A stretch of 64,000 nt of DNA from Mesostigma viride. Taxonomy: Eukaryota; Streptophyta; Mesostigmatophyceae; Mesostigmatales; Mesostigmataceae. The stretch is taken from NCBI GenBank assembly GCA_009746045.1, contig RPFO01000970.1, forward strand, positions 35,536 to 99,535. Reading direction: 5' to 3'. The translations under genes were made by a program, and so were the position numbers. Shown here piece by piece: positions 41,201-53,632 of the stretch. The notes beneath the pieces are model-generated. The model was not told the DNA's origin, did no database searches, and worked only from the letters and a program-made list of their open reading frames with translations. Position 1 is the first letter of the stretch, and every line of letters starts with the position of its first letter.

Positions 41201-44200
41201 CTATTCTATCAAGGAGACAACTCTATTGCGCATGCTAGACGCAACCATCGACCTACCATCGGGATAATGTGCGGCGTGAAGCTGATCTTCACGGGTGCGC
41301 CGGCGGCGGCCGACAGCTCCTGCTCAATCTCGGGCACTGCGCGCGGCGCCGGGCAAGGACCACCATACGGTACAAAGGAGGACTAGGCAAATATCACCAT
41401 ACTGATCAAACAAGCAAAAGGAGATCATGGGACAGAAACAATCCAACCGAGAGCACAGGTTCGCAAGGCAAAGCCAATGCACGAAACAAGGGCCATGGCA
41501 CGCTGATGCATAGGGAAAGACCAGGCAAATCAGAGAACCGGATAAATCGTTTCAACGCACATACAACTTTTGAAGCAAACTGTTGCAAAGACGGACAGGC
41601 TTGCATGGGTGGCCAGCACAGCTCTGCTCCGCTATGCGACCCCTTCTCTTCCGTCAAACTCCCTAGTCCCAAGGTGCCGTCGCAGCGAGAAAGCTCTGTG
41701 GGCACACACGCGCGGCAAGCAGGAGCCAGCGTGGCGCCCATGTACCATATCGGCATAACCACCCACCGTGGCGGTGCGCGCCGACCCCGTACGCGTTCAT
41801 GCCGCCGTCCTGTTCGCAGTAGAGGAAGGCCTCCTTGGCGCCGCGCCCTGCGGGGGGTGGGTGGATTGGATGATTGGTGTTGGTGTGGGAGTGGGAGTGG
41901 GGGGGCCGATGAAGGAACAGGGGGGAAGAGAGGGGCATGAGGGGGGGGCAAAGAGGAAGGAAGAGAGGAGGGGGGAGAGAGGGAGAGTGAGGGAAGAAGA
42001 GAGGGAACAAAAGCGGGGGTCTGACAGCAGCAAACTAGGGGAGCGTGGAGCGAAGGGGCACATGTGTGAGGGTACAGCAGACAGTGGACACTCGCTGTCC
42101 ATCACCACGCAAGGCAGCCAAGGCTGAACATGTGCGGCTTTACCGCAGCAAGATAGGCCACAGGGTTACAAGGGGGGTGGGGCAACAGGCAGCCTTTGAT
42201 CGGTTTCTGTTGCGACTTGAGCATTCTGTTGCAACTTGGACATGTGAATACCGTGGCGTGATCCACAGGCAACGAAACCTACTTTTTGAATACGCAGGGC
42301 TGCAAGATCGCAGGGGGCTGCCGAGCAGGTGTGATGGCACGAACGAGAAGAGGCATCCCAGGCTGGGCACGAAGTGTGGGACAACCACGCAAGGATGGTG
42401 CACCATGCCTTGTGGCAAAGCGACGCATGGATCGCGAGCTGGTGAGAGAACACATTAGCAATGGGCGGGGCCACCGCCAGCCCCCTTACCCCCTTCACTG
42501 ATGTCAACACCTCCCTTACCTGCTCCGCTGATGTCACGTAGCCTAACCTGCTCTGCTAATACCACCCCGTACCCTAACCCGCTCCTCTGATGTCACCACT
42601 CCTCTCATCTGCTCCTCTGATGTCAATCCCCTCCCCTCACCTGCTCCACTGATGCCAGACTTGGCATCGATGATGATGTCTTCCGTGCTGATGAGTTTAC
42701 CCTGGTGGTGCAAGTCGGAGGCACGTTCAAATCGCAGTGTCAAGTCGCAATCCCAGGTCACAACCGCCACCCTTGTCAGCTTGTCCGCAGATCAGAGCAT
42801 TAGGCGGACAGTAGCCGAAACAGGCAGCACGCTGAAGTAAATAACTTTTATCTAGGCAGGTGGCGTTGTTTAAAGCAGGTAGAACGCTGCAGAAATAATA
42901 GCAACAGCCACCAATGCAACTGATAATGCTCATCTACGTGCTTGTTGTACCCTCTAAACACTTATCCAACATTTTTTGAAGCAAACCCCAGTATAGACTA
43001 GGCCTTATAAAGCCATAGTCGACCTTGTGTGGTAGACACCCATGACACCACATGGCACAAGCTTGACCACTTGTGGTCTTACTTTGTAGTTGTGCGTGGT
43101 GTAGCAGTACTATTGCAGCATCTTGGAAGCTATTGCAACAGTATGGTGTAGCATGATGGCTTGCGGCCAGGACAGCCTTACCTGGTCCAAGGATTACCTA
43201 CCAGCCCATGCCCGTAGCATGATGGCTTGCGGCCAGGACAGCCTTACCTGGTCCATGGATTATCTACCTGCCCATAGCCATCATATTTACCAACCAAGTG
43301 CGATCATCCACCTATGGCTCTCATCAGGGGCCGCCTACCTTGACCAACCGTTCAATCAGGGCCCGCCTACCTTGATCAATGGATGCAGTCCCAGCTGCGA
43401 ACAGGTGGGGTAACAACCTGGGTTGGCGATCTGGGGGGTGGCCAGCGGACATTGGAACGAGGAGCGCCAGCGGACAGCCGGTGAACAGGGGACAGGTTAC
43501 GACGTACACAGGCAACGTGAGGATGGGTCATGATGTGGCAGCATGATGTCTCACGATACGGCTCCATATGTTGGTCTGGGATCACCTGGGTACACCAGCT
43601 GCACAAGGCGTTGAGCTCAACAGCAAGATTGTGCCAACGTTTGATAGTAAGCACCGTGCCGTTCTCTATCTAACACGCGTGCGGGCCTGGTAAAAAGCAA
43701 CAAGAACCCACTATTGGGCGGGCGGGCTTAAGCAACGGCTGACGGTTCGAGTCCCTTCAATTGCACCCACCGCGCATGCGGGCTTGACAAACACCACCAC
43801 CCATCCATCCCTACTCTACCCAGCACCCACCCCGCATGCGGGCTTGACAAACACCACCACCCATCCATCCCTACTCTACCCAGCACCCACCGCGCATGCG
43901 GGCTTGACAAACACCACCACCCATCCATCCCTACTCTACCCAGCACCCACCCCGCATGCGGGCTTGACAAACACCACCACCCATCCATCCCTACTCTAAC
44001 CAGCACCCACCGCGCATGCGGGCTTGACAAACACCACCACCAAACACATCCCCTGGCCCTATTGCTTCTATCGCACGCACCAGGCGCGCCGGCTTGATCT
44101 CGTCGCGGTGCAGCTCCGTCAAACCGTACACGGCCGTCTTCTGCAGCTCTACCGCCAGGTGGGGTTGGCCGTACCACTCCGCGTAGACCGCCACGTCCTT

Positions 44201-47200
44201 CAGGCGGAAGTCCTGCGTGAACAGCGGGTAGAGTGAGGGGCTTGGATTGTAGGGTTAGCCAAGTACGGCACAAGGGGGCGTAGGGTGTAGGGGTAGCGGG
44301 TAGGGGGCAGGAGATAGGGGGTAGGGGGTAGCAGGTAGGCGGTAGGGTTTAGGGTGGGGTAGGTGAGGCCAGCTATGATGCAAAGCAATGGATATAGCCC
44401 TGCAACAGCCGAGCAAGCTCAAGAGCCGGTGAAGTTGCACGCCGTGACCGCAGAGGGTGCACTAGGTGTGGCCCATGGCGTGACTTGTACGCCTCCCTAC
44501 TGCGGCCACAAGTAGGGTCGTTAAGGAATGAAGCGATGGAATAATTAAGCGGACATTACATACAAAAAACATGAATTCCATTACTACTATGATGCAGCAG
44601 CTCAATCATGGATAGATCCTGTCGCTCCGTCAGGGTGTCACGGAGCACTTTGATGTGCTCAAGCGCTGGTAGCTCACATGTTCACGTGCTCTAGGGCGAC
44701 CCAGCCCTGTTATGCATGCTCTGAGATCCCCTCGCCCCGCCACAGGCCGCTCTATTGCCCCGCCATGGTCCATTTTGTGTCCATATTTATCGGTTGAGTG
44801 CAACGAATCCAGTATGCCATGACATCGTGCCTGGCAATGCGCCGCTGCCGCACGATGGCCTAACGCCTGCCCCTGTACATCCAGCGAGACGATCGCGGCC
44901 GCGCTGCCGCACATGCCACGTATGCGAGGCCAGCCGTTGACGTACCGCAGACAGGTCGACCACCTTCAGGCTGGCAGGCAGGTTCTTGACCATTTCCTGC
45001 GAGGAGGAGAGGCAATACGAGGGGGTGAACATGGGGGGCCCAACGTGGGGGGGTCAACAACGTGGGCGGGTCAACACGGCATCATCCCGCAAAGAGTTGG
45101 GTCCATGCGCAGGCTCATGGGCGGGGGGTCAAGGGTGAGGGTCAACAACAAGGCATCATGCGACATGAAGCATGTCAGCGACAGCCATCGCGGCGCCAGG
45201 CCATCGGATGTTGTCATTCCCAGAACCATAGTCTCCGATATTCCCCACCATTCCCATCCCCACAGCCCGCACGATGAGCATGAGCGATGGACGGGCAGGA
45301 AGCAGGACCTGGCAGACGCGTGTGCTCCTGGAAGACGTTCCAGGAAGCAGGACCTGGTACACGAGCACGTAAGGAGAAGTTACCTGGGAGAGAAAGTGGA
45401 GCAGGTCGATGCCTGGTATCACACAAGCCAAGCATGATGGGACACCAACCCCTTGCCAAGCTGTAGCACATGACATTGCATCCATGCCGGTGAGACTCCA
45501 CTGTCTCACAAGCATGTGCACATGAGAATGCAATGAAAGGACAACATAGCACTCGCGCATCACGCGAGTAAGCAAGCAAGCACCACCGCCGGCGTCCAAG
45601 AACAGCATCCCTCTCTTTTTTTCCCGGGCACCAGTGTGGGCGAGTGGGCAAGTGGGCATCTAATGCCGATGGGTTTTACCACGATAAGTGGCCCGATAAG
45701 ACCAGACGCATGTCTGGCCAATCACAGGCTCGCATTTAGTTTACCACACCGGCGCCATTCTTCACCCCCTTTGTCAAGTGGCCCTGTTAGGGTAGGGGCC
45801 ATAGGCAAATAACCCCTGAGCTCATGGTCTAGTATACCCACATTTCCACAATCCGCAAAAACAAATAAAGCTGACAGTCTAGGCTAGGTGCGAGCGGAGG
45901 GTCACGTTTATAGCTCCGCCAGGCAATACCCCCCCGTGACGTTCTTTGGATGTTGCCAGTACCAGCGTGGAAGGATGGTGTGGGGAGGGTCACTTGGTAC
46001 ATCGGCATGCCACCAAACAACGAATCCCACAAGATGCGACAGTGCGTTTGCTCATGCGAGGCAAGCCATACAGCGGGCGCAAACGCAAGTAGCAAATGAA
46101 GGATGTGCAGGGCAGTTCTCTTCCCACACCCCCACACCCCAATCCCCACCTTTCACAGCAGCCTTTTTACCTGCGTGGCAGCGTGCGGCAGGCATGCGAA
46201 TACGCCATCCAGCTTTGTGAAGTCGACCGAGTCGATGGTGGCCACGTTGGGGAATTTCTGCACGCACACGTCACGCCCACGCCCACGCCCACGCCCACGC
46301 CCACGCCCACGCCCACGCCCACGCCCACGCCCACGCCCACGCCCACGCCCACGCCCACGCCCACGCCCACGCCCACGCCCACGCCCACGCCCACGCCCAC
46401 GCCCACGCCCACGCCCACGCCCACGCCCACGCCCACGCCCACGCCCACGCCCATGCCCATGCCCACGCCCATGCCCACGCCCACGCCACGCACACACACA
46501 CACACACACATTCACACGCATGCACAAACACACGCATGCACACACACACACGCATGCACACACACACACGCATGCACACACATACACACACGCACACACG
46601 AGCACGCGCGAAGGAGGTTGGATCGTGAAAATGTTGACGCACACACGCACATACATGCACGAGCCTGCCCCTTACGCACATCCAACTGGGGGTCCACCGT
46701 CCGGATCCTCCAAGTTGTTGGCATGCGCGGGTTGTCTCGTTATATGTCCAAGGTCATGTGCATCCAAGCATGTGCTAGTACATGCACGCTCCCATTCTCA
46801 AATGTCCCGGGTCCGTTGAACGAGCGCTGTCGTAGTTTGCAGGAACGCATGCGCGTAGTTTAGAATTGCGGTGGCCAAGGACGTCTTCAGCGTGTTCCAA
46901 GACGGGCTGCATCAACGGTACCGGGGGCCAACCCGTATTCAAACGCACACATTTACTATCAACCGGCGCACATCCTAAGACTACATGTGTATTTATACAT
47001 GTTCAAGTTGGCCTGACTTGCCACTCCATCACCATTACCGAGTTCCATTACCGAGCGGCCTGATTATCTGATAATCTGGTCTCTCATGGCACAGTAATAA
47101 ATGCTGCATTCCACCCACAGTAACCTAAAGGTATGGCCATTGTGTGAATAGAGCGGTGTTGCCACTCACTAAACTAGGGAATGGCCTGACTGGTCACTCA

Positions 47201-48003
47201 ACACATCACAGGCTGTTCTGGCTGGCCACTCATCACGGCTACAGAATGGTCTGCCTTGTCCCTCACCGCGGGCAGCAGGTGGGGGTACACGTTGCTGTAC
47301 GGCCCCACACGCCCCTCCTTCCCGATCAGCGCGGCGAGCTCCATTTTAGGGTGTCCCGCGATCAGCCGCGCGCACTGGGTTTGAGCCAGGCGGCGCAGTA
47401 CCAGGCAGGGTGGTACCAGGTGGAGAACCCGGCAGTGCGAGGACATGCAAGGCAGTGCAGCCACGTGGCGGGCGGTGCAACATGCAGTACACAATGATGG
47501 AATGTTAGGACTGCTTAATGGAGTTGGTGTCGACAAAGGCGTTTCATCCAGACATAATGAAGCTGTGAAAAATGCGCGGACACCCGCCTCTAGCGGGAGC
47601 GGGCCAGTATCGAGGCCCTGGGGCGTGACTACTACTCGTTATTACTAGTAGTAAATTCAGGATAATTCGGCATGACCGCCCCAATGCTGCGGGCCACGTG
47701 CTGGTCAATGCAGGTTGGCAAGCCCACTGAAATCTGCAGCTAGGAAAATGCAATTTTGCTCTTTCCGTGTTTGTCCGGGTGCGGCGCCCAAAACTGCGCG
47801 TACTCATGATTAATCCACATTTGCGCCTTTAATGAGAACTAATTCCATTATCGACGCACCTCCGCTCCCGTGTAGCCAGCGGGCCCGAGAATGCCGATGC
47901 GTGCCTTTTCGGCGGCCTCCACGCGCAAACCCCCTTGCCGGACAGATGCCGCCCGTGACCGCGCACTTGGCTGCAGCTTGCGCTCCGCAAGGGCCTTGCC
48001 CAT
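38227..48003 (-). CDS. argC: Plastid N-acetyl-gamma-glutamyl-phosphate reductase, 12 exons
   Basis: The enzyme reduces N-acetylglutamyl-5-phosphate with NADPH in arginine synthesis, in the chloroplast of algae. Exons on - are 48003-47860, 47374-47267, 46257-46171, 44996-44946, 44212-44081, 43430-43371, 42701-42641, 41847-41767, 41336-41257, 39568-39479, 38895-38767 and 38334-38227; every join keeps frame and gives 376 residues. Visible motifs: NAD-binding [29 protein letters not shown], catalytic Cys in [74 protein letters not shown] and [17 protein letters not shown], all family hallmarks. The first 35 residues resemble a transit peptide. An in-frame acceptor (TTTCTGTAG) just upstream of ATG 48003 allows a further 5' exon. 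Confidence 0.93.
39584..40440 (-). repeat. Expanded polypyrimidine (CCCCTCCT)n tract in an argC intron
   Basis: About 850 bp of GAGGGGAG units with 7- to 8-bp period, plus a G-run at 39580-39596, lie immediately upstream of the 3' splice site of the tenth exon on -. The giant open frames on this strand are pure repeat, not genes. Confidence 0.9.
42490..42662 (-). repeat. Tandem copies of an argC donor region
   Basis: Words of the form CTGATGTCA, CTGCTCC(T/G)CTGATG and CTCCCCTCACCTGCTCC recur every 25-40 bp. On - they reproduce the end of exon 7 and its donor (AGTGGAGCAG|GTGAGG), giving extra GTAAGG and GTTAGG sites downstream. Confidence 0.55.
43145..43285 (+). repeat. Tandem duplication of about 66 bp in an argC intron
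   Basis: TAGCATGATGGCTTGCGGCC and AGGACAGCCTTACCTGGTCC occur at about 43150 and 43216. Close by, ACCTTGA(C/T)CAA(C/T) repeats the donor region of exon 6 (43336 and 43366). Confidence 0.6.
43764..44044 (+). repeat. Five tandem 60-bp units in an argC intron
   Basis: Each unit contains CATGCGGGCTTGACAAACAC, CACCACCCATCCATCCCTAC and CAGCACCCACC(G/C)CGC. Units start near 43764, 43824, 43884, 43944 and 44004. Units alternate CGCGC and CCCGC, which suggests higher-order duplication. Confidence 0.85.
44225..44365 (+). repeat. G-rich (TAGGGG)-type tract
   Basis: The tract contains GTAGGGGGTAGGGGGTAGC, TAGGGTTTAGGGTGGGG and similar words. It lies in the argC intron just upstream of the fifth exon. 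It resembles plant telomere words but is irregular. Confidence 0.6.
46270..46605 (-). repeat. (CACGCC)n array and CA-rich tract in an argC intron
   Basis: About 35 copies of ACGCCC fill 46270-46490, followed by CACACA and ACGCATGC words to 46605. The array ends a few bases upstream of the acceptor of the third exon (46257) on -. Long Pro-Thr, Arg-Pro and Gly-Val frames here come from the repeat. Confidence 0.9.
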
Positions 48004-49412
48004 AAAACTGCCATTACGGCCAGAAGAAATGGCCTACAGAAACCCGGACACGCATAAACAGGGTTGTACGCAGATCAAGGGCCAACTATTAACTGCTTGG
48101 AATTATTTTGCAATCTTTGATGCAAAGATGCGATGCTATCAACCCCGTGCATGATCCCCGGAGATCCATTTTTTTAATATATCAAGGAGACAATATGGCA
48201 AATGTTCTACGTAACGTTAGCTAACCAACCACCACGCTTCCATTTGGGTGCGTACGGTCGCTGGGTAACAACAGCACCTTTCATTTTAGTTAGCACTAAA
48301 TCAAGCCATAAAGAAGGGGAATCAACCCTAGCAGCTGCTGCAGAAACTGTCAATAATTTGCATTACTTTCGCAATGCCATAATTGGGCAATGCTGTACCT
48401 GGGCAGGCAGTTTGCAGGCGGGGACAGTCATGCCGCAGACAGCGTCCATTTGACAAGACTTCACAAAAAATGTACCTTTAAGTTCCAACCTTTACAGGTG
48501 GAGGACTTACCAGGCAATCTGTATGTGTGTATAATGCTTTAACTGCTCTACCAACCCAGACACTGCGGACATGGAGGTCGCGCACGTCATCAGAGCTGTC
48601 GTCGCTTCGAGCGCCTCAGCGACGGAAGGGGCGAGATTTTTCCAAGGGGCTGCTGCCCGAAGAGGCAGCATTGTTTCCCGTTTAGAACTTGAGGCGGGTC
48701 GGCGGCAGGGTATGCAACGCACAGCGTATGCACGTATACGGATACTTGGGAGGTTTTACTGTAGGCACTGACCCTACCGTACTACTGTACTAGTATAGTA
48801 TATTGCTAACGCTTGCTATTTGCGACCGGGACCGGGACCGGGACGGCCAGCGCAAACGGACTGCAAGTGCCACCAGCTCTCCAGTTTTTGATCCATCCAC
48901 AAGGCACTTTGCCACCAGCTCTCCAGTTTTTGATCCACACAGGCACAAGCATTTCTGCCTGTTGACGAGTTGAGCTCACGCGACCAACGGATCGCGAACC
49001 GCTCAACCGGATTTTTGACACGCGTCCCAAGGCATCTGCCAGCAGAATGTAAACAGATCAAGTTTGTCACAGCTTACGCCATATCCACAGTCCACGGCGC
49101 CTAGATGGGACAGGTTCTGTCGTAGGGCGAATTAAAGAATCCTTGTTTGCAGCACCCAGCATGTAAACGAATCCTGTTGTTAATGTTCTCGGCAGCGCAC
49201 AAGCATTGTGATTACAAGCAAGGGGCGTTGCAGCCAGCATTTCCTAGAATTTGCACGTGCATGCAGCATGAAGCAAGAACCTGAGCAGTAACCGTCGCGA
49301 GAAGCGGTAGTGCGAAAACTGTTCGCTTGGCTATACAATAGAGTTGAAGCGGCAGGACACCGTAATGGGGGTAATATTCCTTGGGCTCGACTGGTAAAAG
49401 TGTCGTTACCTG
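48004..49412. other. Divergent intergenic region between argC and the 49413 gene
   Basis: The genes on either side point away from each other, so both promoters should lie here. A duplicated 36-bp element GCCACCAGCTCTCCAGTTTT lies at 48868 and 48911, preceded by repeats of GGGACC. A minus-strand donor CTG|GTAAGT at 48513 could belong to a 5' exon of argC. I see no independent gene. Confidence 0.4.
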
Positions 49413-51887
49413 ATGGCTTCCTTGGCCAGTCTAGCCTCCTTGCCCGCCGCATCATCCAGGACTAGCGGAATTGCCCTTCGGGCAAGGACGTTGAGGTGTC
49501 CAGGGCAATGCCGGCCGATTCGGCTAGAAACCCCGTCTCGATTGAAATCCAACGTCCGCACTGGACATTGTGCACAGATAACGAGAACAATTTGCGCCAT
49601 TTCCGGCGGTAGCTTCCAGTACTTCTTCCCACCCCAGCCGGTGGGGTTCCCAAGGCGGCAATTGGGCCTAAAATTCGCCGTCTTGCTTATGCGCTCCGGC
49701 TACGAAGCTGCCGAGGGGATGCATTTCATCGCCATGACAGATTTCCAGGTAAGATCTCGTGCCAGCTCCTTTTCGTTTGCCAGTTTCTGCATGGTGCGAC
49801 GTAGATGAAACAAGCCTAGGCGCAGGCACAAATTTTTTTGCTGTGGAGCGTGATTAGCATGAGTGGGCCTAGAAATCTGCTTTGGCGCGTTCAGTACCTC
49901 TTGCTGAAGCTCGTCGATTCTCGTCCTGGTTCCAACACCTCATGACACCTGTTGCCGAGATTGCTTTGTCGAATTTCCTCGTGACTTCTCTCCACAACTT
50001 GACATGGGACGTGTTTTCCTGTAGCTGCCCAAGCTACTAGAAGTTAATTGTCTTTTCGATTGCATGTAAGACTTTGCCTAAGTCTATGCTGCTCAAATTG
50101 CCATTCGTCATGGCACATGCGGGGTCCTTCACTTCATAGGCTTCGTTCTTACTTGATTCAGCTCAATCGGGGGGGTCCGGAGACTTGGCACTTAACTTTG
50201 CTCTGCTCTTAGCTAAGAGCAGGGCTACGAGCAGAGCTGTTAAGGACCACGCTTTCAGACATGCTTCCGGAAAAGAGAATGCTCTTACGACAACCCACGC
50301 GGGAGGCAGCGCGGCGACCTGTCGGCTTCCGCTTCGTGGCACTCTATCCTTGTCCCCCCGCAAGATCAGAGCTAAGAGAAATTCTCCTAAGGTCTGCTCT
50401 TATAAAAGAAGAGAAAGGGCCACTTTTCTCTTAGCTCATGGAATCTCCTCTTCAGACTCTGACAGTTGGTACGGCGGGTCCTTGATTCCTTAACATAAGA
50501 ACAAAGCGGACTTTGCTCTTCTCCGGAACCCCCCGAATGTTCGTAATCTTTGTGAGCAGTAAACTCTACGTTGGCAGTCCTCGTACTGTGTCGTATTTGT
50601 CATTGCGGGTTTAAAGTGGTGATATCTTGCTGTAATCACCATCCTCATCCCCCCCATCCCCGGCAACACTTCATCTCCACCGCCACCTTCACCACACCTT
50701 TTCCGCCGCCACCACAAGTCTGCCACCACCACCACCACCACTAGTGCCACTGCTGCCACCACCACCTCTGCCACCTCCGCCAGCTCCACCACCAGTCGGA
50801 TGCATATTCACAGCTTCTTTCCTTGTTCTTTTCTTGCTGTGGGGCGTGGCTACGCCGGGGAAACGACAACTCACCGAACACATACGTTTCTGGAAAGTCC
50901 ACCTCCACAATCAGTCTTTTTTTAACCTCGTTCTTCCTTATTCTCTCTGGGGCCTAACTCATGACACAGATCCGCTTCTGGAAGCTGCGTGCGAGCGAGT
51001 ACGAGTCCTACCTGGTGCAGTACTCGCCCATCAAGGTAAACCAGGGCAAGCTGGACGACCCCCTCTACTTTGACTTCATCAGCTTTGCGCAGTACGCGAC
51101 CTTATCCCAGGAGATGGCTGCCGCCAAGCCAGTTGTGCAGGAGCGAGATATGGAGGGGAACATGACCACGATCACGCGGCCCCCCGAATTAGCGGACAAC
51201 AAGCTGCTCCCGGGCGCGCATTTCGTGCGCACGGGGGACCGGATCCTGGACCGGCTCATGAACGGCTTTGAGGGGGTTGCGTTTGGTGGGCCCACCGTGT
51301 GTGGCCAGCCAGGGAGCTTTGAGGCAAGTACTTGCAAGAAAAGTCCAGTCATGTATTTGTTATGTCTGTCCGTGGTGACGAACACCCTGCGGGTTCGTCT
51401 TGTAAAGCATGGTCTCATTGGAAAGCATGCCTCCCGTTTCCCCCTGCGCTGTGTGTGTAGAAGACCTTTGTCCCTCCATCCTCCCTCTTCAAACCTTTTC
51501 TTTGACAGTGGACTTCTATTCTTGCATGGTGTGGGATCTGTTGCTTTGCAGTGTGTGATAACCGGTGTCAAGCGTCTCATGGAGATATTCGCCGAGCAGG
51601 GGTACGCCCTGAGAATCTCCGTGACAGACATTGTCGGATCCAGGTCGGATGCCACCGACCAGCCAGCCAGCCAGCTCCCTGCCAATGCGGTGGGAGCTTT
51701 CCGCTTGCGTGTACAGGGCCCCGCCACGTTGTGGGGTGTGCGCATGCTGCTCAGCCGGCGTGCCTTGGTGCTGCCTCAGTTTGACGCCATGGCTGTGAGC
51801 GCGTTTATCCGGGCTTGTGGCAGGAGGGGCACGTTTGTGTCGGAATACTCGGATACGAGTATCGACACGGAATGGGTTGTGTACTAA
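49413..51887 (+). CDS. Conserved plastid-targeted protein of unknown function, three exons
   Basis: Exons are 49413-49748, 50970-51323 and 51552-51887, all in phase 0, giving 341 residues. The first intron uses CAG|GTAAGA; the second begins GAG|GCAAGT and ends TTTGCAG, the pattern of a GC-AG intron. The N-terminus (MASLASLASLPAASSRTSG, Ser/Arg-rich to about residue 60) looks like a plastid transit peptide. The mature part runs KFAVLLMRSGYEAAEGMHFI, FWKLRASEYESYLVQYSP and DDPLYFDFISFAQYATLSQE. I believe related proteins occur in plants and algae, but I cannot name the family or function. It ends SEYSDTSIDTEWVVY. Confidence 0.7.
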
Positions 51888-52092
51888 CTATTGATCGCAA
51901 GCACATCCTGTGTTGTCATGATGTAGCTAGCTTCAAAGAGCTGTCTCGATCATTGAGAACTGTCGGAGTAATGTACAATGTTGATGAGACGCGGACGAGT
52001 TACAATCCTGAGGATCGGTACGACGGATGATCGTTGTTTCCTAGTGCATGCAAGTAAAGCTAGCCAGCACTGCAACCCAGTAGTTTCGAGGC

Positions 52093-52097
52093 TGTAA
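52093..52097 (+). terminator. TGTAA polyadenylation-like signal
   Basis: TGTAA is the usual polyadenylation signal of green algae. It occurs 206 bases after the stop codon at 51887. Single 5-bp matches are weak evidence. The rest of 51888-52400 shows no gene. Confidence 0.3.
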
Positions 52098-52404
52098 ATT
52101 GATACGTTTGGAAGAATTGCATATTTTTGTTAGTAATGTGCCACATACTATGTCATTGTTAACTATAGCTCCCGGAGAACTCTTGCATGCAATTCAATTT
52201 TTGAGATGTACATTATGTCGAAAGAAACTTGTGCTAGATTTTACATGTTTTCTCCCCACGGGCCCCGTGGCCCATTGGTAGAATGCAGGGTAGAAGTCCT
52301 CAGGTGGAGGCTATTGCCCCTGAGGATAGCCGCTACACTGCCGCCTCGTCTGCCATTACAGTAGAGGACAGCTCCGATGAGGATTATATCCCCCTCTAGT
52401 GACT

Positions 52405-53133
52405 ATATTAATTAATTAGGAACATAACTCCGTTGGGAGTAAATGTAGCACATATCCCAGAGAAGGGGCATATGGCTTTTAATACATTCTAAGCTACTTC
52501 CTGCAAGGGTGGGAATGTAAACGACACTTGCGCGAGGTGCACCAGGGCACCTGCACCCCCATGATCTATCAAGCTATACCCAGCGAAGGGGGAGCCTGTC
52601 ATCCGGGGGAAGATCAACGTGGCTATACACAAGCTAGCTAGGCATGGCTTCTCATCAGAGAGTGACTCTCTGTATAGGCAGGGCTGAGCTAATTCTTAAT
52701 GCGGCATCCATGGGGGTTCCAGTATAGGCAGGGCGTGGCTAAATGCATCATCCATGGCCATTATGGGCGCACATGCGCTGGGGCCGCGTGGTAGGCTAAG
52801 CCTTACTAATCTACTCTACTGCTATATTCCCTAGACTGGGGGTGCCTGCCAAGGCTTGTGGTCGACGTGGATGACGTCCCCCCTCCAGTATACCGGTTTC
52901 CCCCCTGCGCTTTGCCGTATCTGGAGGTAGGTCGGCCATAGCTCGCGTCTCCGTTGTTGCTGGGCCAGGGTCAGGTCGTCGTCCAGCGTGAAGTGAGTCC
53001 TCGAGAGCTTCTTGCGGTTTTTAAGAAACAACACCTTGTCCGCCATGTACTTTAAAGGTGAGGAGCACGGGTGCGGGCGTCCCCAACATCTACTGCTCCA
53101 ACCTAGGGCCATTGCTGGTACTTTTGACGTCAT
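52405..53133 (-). mobile_element. 5'-truncated ORF1-LINE copy
   Basis: The right part (53133-52831) encodes the ORF1 C-terminus (MADKVLFLKNRKKLSRTHFT and LDDDLTLAQQQRRRELWPTY). The left part carries the shared 3' tail with CTCCGTTGGGAGT and ends in TTAATTAATTA at 52407. The copy lacks the first three quarters of ORF1, as expected of truncated reverse transcription. Confidence 0.65.
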
Positions 53134-53632
53134 GAAAGCAGCGTTTTGGACTAGTGGAATATGATTTTACAGCATAAAAAGTCCATTTTATCATGAATGA
53201 ACATGGCCAACAACCCCAAGTGCCCCTAAATTTCTCAATATTTGTAGAGAAATGCTACTTCTCATAATTAAAACCTGCACAAATGCACAATTTGGGGCAT
53301 GCATGTGAAAGTTTGAAGTACAAATTCACAATGAGGTTTTACATTTTTCAATTATTAATGGTATCTCATTCTTCAATCAATCAATTTGCAATCGTCCAAA
53401 CAATTTATTCATTTCATACATGTCCGAATATGTTGAAAGAACACATGCAAGTGCTCAATCAGCGTGGACCCCCTTGGACGCGCCCCACCATATATACATT
53501 GGACACGTCACCCCAACTACTAAACTGCCCAAAGTCACGGTAACTGATCCAACTACTATGTACATCTGCATTTCTCCACGTTGCGGTGGGCAATTACGTG
53601 CAAAACGCGATTTCGTGCAAAGTCCTCGCCCA
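53134..53632. other. Intergenic stretch, no gene seen
   Basis: AT-richer sequence between the truncated LINE and the end of the giant minus-strand gene. Short frames near 53283 and 53420 lack coding character. It should hold the giant gene's 3' untranslated region. Confidence 0.4.

Noticed and set aside
43745-43760. GGTTCGAGTCCC as a tRNA B box
   Set aside because: No A box or acceptor stem pairs upstream at a tRNA-like distance.
43764-44044. CRISPR-like appearance of regular 60-bp units
   Set aside because: There are no unique spacers between the repeats; the units are contiguous and lie in a eukaryotic intron.
46096-46863. Long Pro-Thr, Arg-Pro, Gly-Val and Ala-Trp frames
   Set aside because: They come from the 6-bp ACGCCC repeat read in all frames; the only real exon there is 46171-46257 on the minus strand.
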